Below are positions 30,629 to 33,978 of a DNA stretch of 33,978 bases, in pieces; the first letter of the stretch is position 1, and the number at the start of each line of letters is the position of its first letter. The notes under the pieces are model-generated. The model did not search any database. It was not told the origin of the DNA and saw only the letters and a list, made by a program, of their open reading frames with translations. Position numbers and translations under genes: made by a program. This DNA is from Pseudomonadota bacterium. Its GTDB lineage: Bacteria; Pseudomonadota; Gammaproteobacteria; Xanthomonadales; Rhodanobacteraceae. The stretch lies in contig JAFEFQ010000246.1 of NCBI GenBank assembly GCA_018240505.1, positions 1 through 33,978 on the forward strand, given 5' to 3'.

Positions 30629-31071
30629 TCACGCGCATCACCGGGATCTTCTCTCTCCGGGCATACCTGGGCCGGACCGTCGCACGGCACGTTCGTGACG
30701 GATACCGCAATATCCCAATTGCACTTTGTGACTGACTGCGCTAATCTTCGACCACTTGTGACGGACTGCACTAATTTGCGGCCGCTACAGGGGCGCATCC
30801 GCAGGGTGCGAAAGAAAAACAAGTGCGGCACTGCATGCCTGCGGCCAGCAGGACAGGGGGATTGGGCGGTGTGTCAAAGCAGCCTTGCATCGGTCGCCGA
30901 TCGGCGTTCCGGCTTCGTCGCAGCGCGACAGCAGTCGTCATCCATTGCGCAAGACCCTCATCCGATCATAACGCGGAGCACCGGCGTGTCTGCCGCGTGC
31001 GCACGACCGCGTGCACACGAGTAAATCGAAAAGATTTTTTTCATTTAATCAATCATCACAGGGGTTAGTTC
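30629..31071. other. Intergenic region, 443 bp, with short direct repeats
   Basis: No credible gene. It contains three imperfect direct repeats (30692-30780) and an AT-rich stretch just before the collagen-like gene, which presumably carries its promoter and the AGGGG ribosome site (31060-31064). No good terminator was found behind iolG. Confidence 0.6.
30692..30780. repeat. Three imperfect direct repeats, period about 30 bp
   Basis: Copies at 30726-30750 and 30756-30780 match at 21 of 25 positions (TTGTGAC.GACTGC.CTAAT core) with an exact 30-bp period. A more degenerate copy begins at 30692 (CGTGACGGAT.CCGCAAT). Confidence 0.6.
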
Positions 31072-33225
31072 ATGCAATTGATCAACCGTAAAGTCGTCAC
31101 GATGACTGCGCTTGCCGTCGCCATTTCTCATGCGCTGATTGCATCCGCCGCCGATTTCAATGATGTGCGCAGCGCGCTCGCCATGCAGCAATCGCGCAGC
31201 GTAAATTCCGCCAGACTCGACCCGGCTGCTCTGGCCAAGGCCCAGCAGCGCTTCACGCAGGCTCAGCAGATCGCCGGCCTGTTCGCCGCGCAGTACAAGC
31301 CCGGCGCCGACGGCACGCTGGACCCGCGGCACGTCGAACTGGTGAACAACCTGATGCAGGGCGATGCGCGCGGCTTCACCGACGCGGTGAGCGCGCCGTC
31401 GCTCGAGGCGGCGCTGGCCGCCGCCAGCGCCTCGGTCGTCCGCCGTGCGAATACGACCACGACGAGCGCAATCAGCGCAACGACCGCCGAAGCGGCGCAA
31501 ACCGGCAGCCTCGTCAGCGGGACTGACGATGTGGTCTATACCGCGATCACCCCCTGCCGCATCGTGGATACGCGCCAGCCCGGCGCGGGTGGCGCTTTCG
31601 CGTCGTTGCAAGCGCGCACGTACGACGCCTTGGGCGGTGTGGCCCAGGGCGGCTCCTCCGCCTGCTCGGGCTATACCGGCGTCATTCCGTCGGCCCTGGC
31701 GCTCAACATCACGGTGCAGGCCTACGGCCTCGGCGATCCCGCTGCCTACGGCTTCCTGTCCGTATATCCCGAAGGTGGCGCGCTGGGTACCAGCTGGCTG
31801 AACTTCCTCGGTGGCCAAACTGTGGCCAACGCGGGTGTGGCGACGATCAACCCGAACAACGGCCGGTTTGTGATCTTCGCGCAGAATCCAACCCAGGTCG
31901 TGGTCGATGCGTTCGGTTATTTCCGCACGGCGTCGGGGACAACGGGCGGCGCGACTGGTGCAACGGGTGCAACGGGCGCTACCGGCGCAACCGGACCCAC
32001 CGGTGCGACGGGCGCAACTGGCGCAACGGGAGATTCGGGAGCAACCGGTGCGACGGGAGCAACCGGCGCTACCGGCGGCACGGGCCCGGCGGGTCCGACC
32101 GGCAGCACCGGCGCGCAAGGCGACACGGGTCCGGCTGGCCCGGTCGGTCCGCAAGGACTGCAGGGCGTGGCGGGTCCGCAAGGCCCCGTGGGTCCGCAAG
32201 GTTCTCAGGGTGCGACGGGTGCGACCGGAGACGTCGGCGCAACGGGTGGCACGGGCGCGACCGGCGCGACGGGCGCAACCGGCCAGGGCTTCAACTACGT
32301 AGGTTCCTGGAGTTCTACCGGGACGTATGCGGCGTACGACGTGGTGACCCAGAACGGTTCCAGCTACGTCAACAAGACGGGCGCCAACGGCGGTGATCCG
32401 TCCACGGATACGGCGGATTGGGGCTTGATTGCGTTGGTGGGCGCGACGGGTGGCGTGGGTGCGACGGGCGCCACCGGTGCCGCGGGAGCCACAGGTGGCA
32501 CGGGAGCGACAGGTCCGACTGGCGCTGCCGGCACGGATGGCGCTACGGGTGCGCAGGGTCCGGCGGGCGTTGCCGGCGCCACTGGCGCTACCGGTGCGCA
32601 GGGTCCGGCGGGTGTTGCCGGCGCCACTGGCGCTACCGGTGCGCAGGGTCCGGCGGGTGTTGCCGGTGCCACTGGCGCCACCGGTGCGCAGGGTCCGGCG
32701 GGTGTTGCCGGCGCCACGGGTGCTACCGGTGCGCAGGGTCCGGCGGGTGTTGCCGGCGCCACGGGTGCTACCGGTGCGCAGGGTCCGGCGGGTGTTGCCG
32801 GCGCCACTGGGCCTACCGGTGCGCAGGGTCCGACGGGTGTTGCCGGCGCCACTGGTGCGCAAGGTCCGGCGGGTGCTGTGGGCGCTACGGGTGCGCAAGG
32901 TCCGGCAGGTCCGGCGGGTGCTGTGGGTGCTACGGGTGCACAAGGTCCGGCGGGCGCTACGGGCGCGGCAGGCACATCCGCCAATTTCTCCTACACGGGG
33001 CCGAGCAGCAATATCGCTTGCAACGGTGGCGGGCCATGCACGACAACCGTGAGCTGCCCGGCGGGACAGAAGGTGGTCAGCGGCGGGGTGAGGACCAACG
33101 GTAACAGTCCGTACACCACGGTTACGGCTTCTTATCCGGACACCAATGCTTCGTGGACCATTGTCGTCACCAACCACAACCCTACCAACTTCACTTACAA
33201 CACCTACATCATCTGCTCGCAGTAA
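31072..33225 (+). CDS. Secreted collagen-like protein with two Gly-X-Y tracts
   Basis: 717 residues. A signal peptide (about 1-26, ending IASAA) and a helical Ala/Gln-rich N-terminal region (about 30-140) come first. A beta-domain with [16 protein letters not shown] follows, a motif common in bacterial surface proteins (about 155-285). Collagen tract 1 occupies about 290-403, mostly GAT triplets. A W/Y-rich module resembling CBM5/12 chitin-binding domains ([13 protein letters not shown]...DWGLIALVG) lies at about 405-458. Collagen tract 2 occupies about 459-638, including seven 15-residue repeats. A Cys-containing C-terminal domain (about 639-717) carries [13 protein letters not shown]. Probably a trimeric fibrous surface or matrix protein. 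AGGGG precedes the ATG by 7 nt. Confidence 0.88.
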   Translation: MQLINRKVVTMTALAVAISHALIASAADFNDVRSALAMQQSRSVNSARLDPAALAKAQQRFTQAQQIAGLFAAQYKPGADGTLDPRHVELVNNLMQGDARGFTDAVSAPSLEAALAAASASVVRRANTTTTSAISATTAEAAQTGSLVSGTDDVVYTAITPCRIVDTRQPGAGGAFASLQARTYDALGGVAQGGSSACSGYTGVIPSALALNITVQAYGLGDPAAYGFLSVYPEGGALGTSWLNFLGGQTVANAGVATINPNNGRFVIFAQNPTQVVVDAFGYFRTASGTTGGATGATGATGATGATGPTGATGATGATGDSGATGATGATGATGGTGPAGPTGSTGAQGDTGPAGPVGPQGLQGVAGPQGPVGPQGSQGATGATGDVGATGGTGATGATGATGQGFNYVGSWSSTGTYAAYDVVTQNGSSYVNKTGANGGDPSTDTADWGLIALVGATGGVGATGATGAAGATGGTGATGPTGAAGTDGATGAQGPAGVAGATGATGAQGPAGVAGATGATGAQGPAGVAGATGATGAQGPAGVAGATGATGAQGPAGVAGATGATGAQGPAGVAGATGPTGAQGPTGVAGATGAQGPAGAVGATGAQGPAGPAGAVGATGAQGPAGATGAAGTSANFSYTGPSSNIACNGGGPCTTTVSCPAGQKVVSGGVRTNGNSPYTTVTASYPDTNASWTIVVTNHNPTNFTYNTYIICSQ
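32548..32862 (+). repeat. Seven tandem 45-bp repeats in collagen tract 2
   Basis: Unit boundaries (GGTGCGCAGGGTCC) occur at 32548, 32593, 32638, 32683, 32728, 32773 and 32818. Each encodes [15 protein letters not shown]. Copies are almost identical, differing at a few third positions. The last is divergent and then decays into 36- to 45-bp related units. Confidence 0.9.
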
Positions 33226-33286
33226 CAGCAGTGATGTGTCGGAGGTCCGGCCGGCATCGCCGGTCGGATCCCGCTTGATTCGTTCG

Positions 33287-33316
33287 ATCCCCTGGCCTTC
33301 GCCGGGGGATTTTTTT
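33287..33316 (+). terminator. Rho-independent terminator of the collagen-like gene
   Basis: A stem ATCCCCTGGC/GCCGGGGGAT (33287-33296 and 33301-33310, nine of ten pairs with one C-A-type mismatch) and a CTTC tetraloop are followed by a seven-T run ending at 33316. It lies 62 bp after the stop codon. Confidence 0.85.
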
Positions 33317-33337
33317 GCCTGTATGGCCCGAGCATTC

Positions 33338-33366
33338 TTGTCTGCTGTCGGGCTCTGCGTTAGGCT
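33338..33366 (+). promoter_or_regulatory. Possible thrS promoter
   Basis: TTGTCT (33338-33343), 17 bp, TAGGCT (33361-33366). The match is moderate and position-supported only. It would give a leader of about 200 nt. Confidence 0.3.
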
Positions 33367-33473
33367 TCGCGCAACGATCGAGCAAAGGTGGCGGGCGGGC
33401 AACCGGCAGCCGAGTGTGCGACATGTCAACGCGAACTTTCCCACGCTGAGCCGAATCCGCCGGTATCGCCGAC

Positions 33474-33496
33474 AAGGGCGCTGCGGCGCCTTTTTT
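33474..33496 (+). terminator. Terminator-like hairpin in the thrS leader
   Basis: A stem AAGG(G)CGC/GCGCCTT with one bulged G and a TGCG loop, followed by a run of six T (33491-33496). It lies 83 bp upstream of the thrS ATG, so it is either an attenuator or the terminator of a short upstream transcript. Confidence 0.55.
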
Positions 33497-33578
33497 GTTG
33501 GGTTCTTTTTGCCGTCGTCCGTGACGGCGAGAATCAAGAAGCGGTCATCCCTGTCCGCCAATTTCACGAAAAACAGCC

Positions 33579-33978
33579 ATGATCAATATCACTCTTCCCG
33601 ACGGCAGCCAGCGTCATTTCGAACACCCCGTTTCCGTGGCCGACGTCGCGGCATCGATCGGCGCCGGTCTCGCCAAGGCCGCGTTGGCCGGCAAGGTCGA
33701 CGGGCGCATCGTCGATACGAGCTATCCGATCGAATACGACGCCAACGTCGCGATCATCACCGACAAGAGCCCCGAGGCGCTCGACATCCTGCGCCACTCG
33801 ACCGCGCACCTGCTCGCGCAAGCGACGCAGCGGCTGTTCCCGGATACCCAGGTCACGATCGGTCCGGTGATCGAAAACGGTTTCTACTACGACTTCGCGC
33901 GCAAGACGCCGTTCACGCCGGATGACCTCGACAAGATCGAGGCCGAGATGAAGAAGATCGTCGCCGAGAATCTGCCGG
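33579..33978 (+). CDS. thrS: Threonyl-tRNA synthetase, N-terminal part
   Basis: The first 133 codons of a gene that continues past the right edge. The TGS domain (residues about 1-62: [28 protein letters not shown]...) is followed by the start of the editing domain. That domain includes [22 protein letters not shown] with its conserved HxxxH metal motif, then [13 protein letters not shown]. These are diagnostic of bacterial ThrRS, which charges tRNA-Thr and clears mischarged Ser. No strong ribosome site; the ATG at 33579 gives the canonical N-terminus. Confidence 0.95.
   Translation, partial: MINITLPDGSQRHFEHPVSVADVAASIGAGLAKAALAGKVDGRIVDTSYPIEYDANVAIITDKSPEALDILRHSTAHLLAQATQRLFPDTQVTIGPVIENGFYYDFARKTPFTPDDLDKIEAEMKKIVAENLP

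Larger units (their letters stand above)
33226..33578. other. Intergenic region, 353 bp, before thrS
   Basis: It holds the terminator of the collagen-like gene (33287-33316), a possible thrS promoter (33338-33366) and a second terminator-like hairpin (33474-33496) upstream of thrS. No established gene; one 8-codon open frame is discussed as a possible leader peptide. Confidence 0.6.

Noticed and set aside
30692..30780. CRISPR-like array
   Set aside because: There are only two or three imperfect copies, with 5-bp gaps, too short to be spacers, and no cas genes nearby.
31045..33567. Minus-strand 840-codon frame rich in RRTLRT repeats
   Set aside because: The periodicity is the antisense reading of the collagen repeats; there is no independent coding evidence.

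Overview
The window is GC-rich chromosomal DNA, densely packed with genes. It carries ATGA stop/start overlaps, GTG and TTG starts, GTAG-type REP hairpins, and a CSS-EAL, MASE2-GGDEF, DUF1993, M28 and M20 repertoire. Together these suggest a gammaproteobacterium of the Xanthomonadales (Lysobacterales), probably Rhodanobacteraceae-like. The placement is inferred from gene and repeat character only. There are no rRNA or tRNA genes and no CRISPR array.

Layout. 1-178: N-terminus of a secreted amidohydrolase (minus strand). 419-7092: glycine-zipper lipoprotein, CSS-EAL c-di-GMP phosphodiesterase coupled to a degenerate OmpA-like lipoprotein, M28 peptidase lipoprotein, and MASE2-GGDEF diguanylate cyclase. 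7093-7325: a non-coding MITE with IS5-type ends and a CTAA target duplication. 7399-11779: small housekeeping and stress genes (secreted hypothetical, N-formylglutamate amidohydrolase, GNAT, OsmC, M20 peptidase, DUF1993). 11810-11916: a dispersed palindrome. 11946-15075: sterol-desaturase-family membrane protein, then a compact SMR/SMR/DegT-aminotransferase operon. 15132-30628: a large inositol/glycoside catabolic island. 31072-33225: a secreted collagen-like protein with two triple-helical tracts. 33579-end: the start of thrS.

How the island works. On the minus strand iolC-aldolase fusion, iolD and iolB form an operon with 4-bp overlaps; divergently, an RpiR-family regulator (iolR) and iolG are overlapped. 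A second divergent pair has DUF5054 (a cytoplasmic GH38-like protein) on the minus strand, and on the plus strand a sugar ABC transporter (binding protein, two permeases, ATPase), an IolE/IolI-like TIM barrel protein and a Gfo/Idh oxidoreductase. The two divergent promoters carry the same pair of palindromes: GGAAT-N4-ATTCC and TGCAAT-N4-ATTGCA. Their centres are exactly 29 bp apart in both, in the same order relative to iolC and to the ABC operon, and about 75 bp upstream of each start. In each promoter the second palindrome overlaps a TTGCAA -35 box placed 17 bp from a -10-like box. This argues that one regulator controls both units, and that the transporter, DUF5054 and the two extra enzymes belong to the inositol regulon, perhaps feeding it from a glycosylated inositol. 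No iolA is present in the window.

Repeats are prominent. Three GTAG-class REP hairpins each supply the TAG stop codon of the adjoining gene. A two-hairpin repeat splits the two permease genes. A run of five perfect or near-perfect palindromes fills the DUF5054/ABC intergenic region next to the operators.
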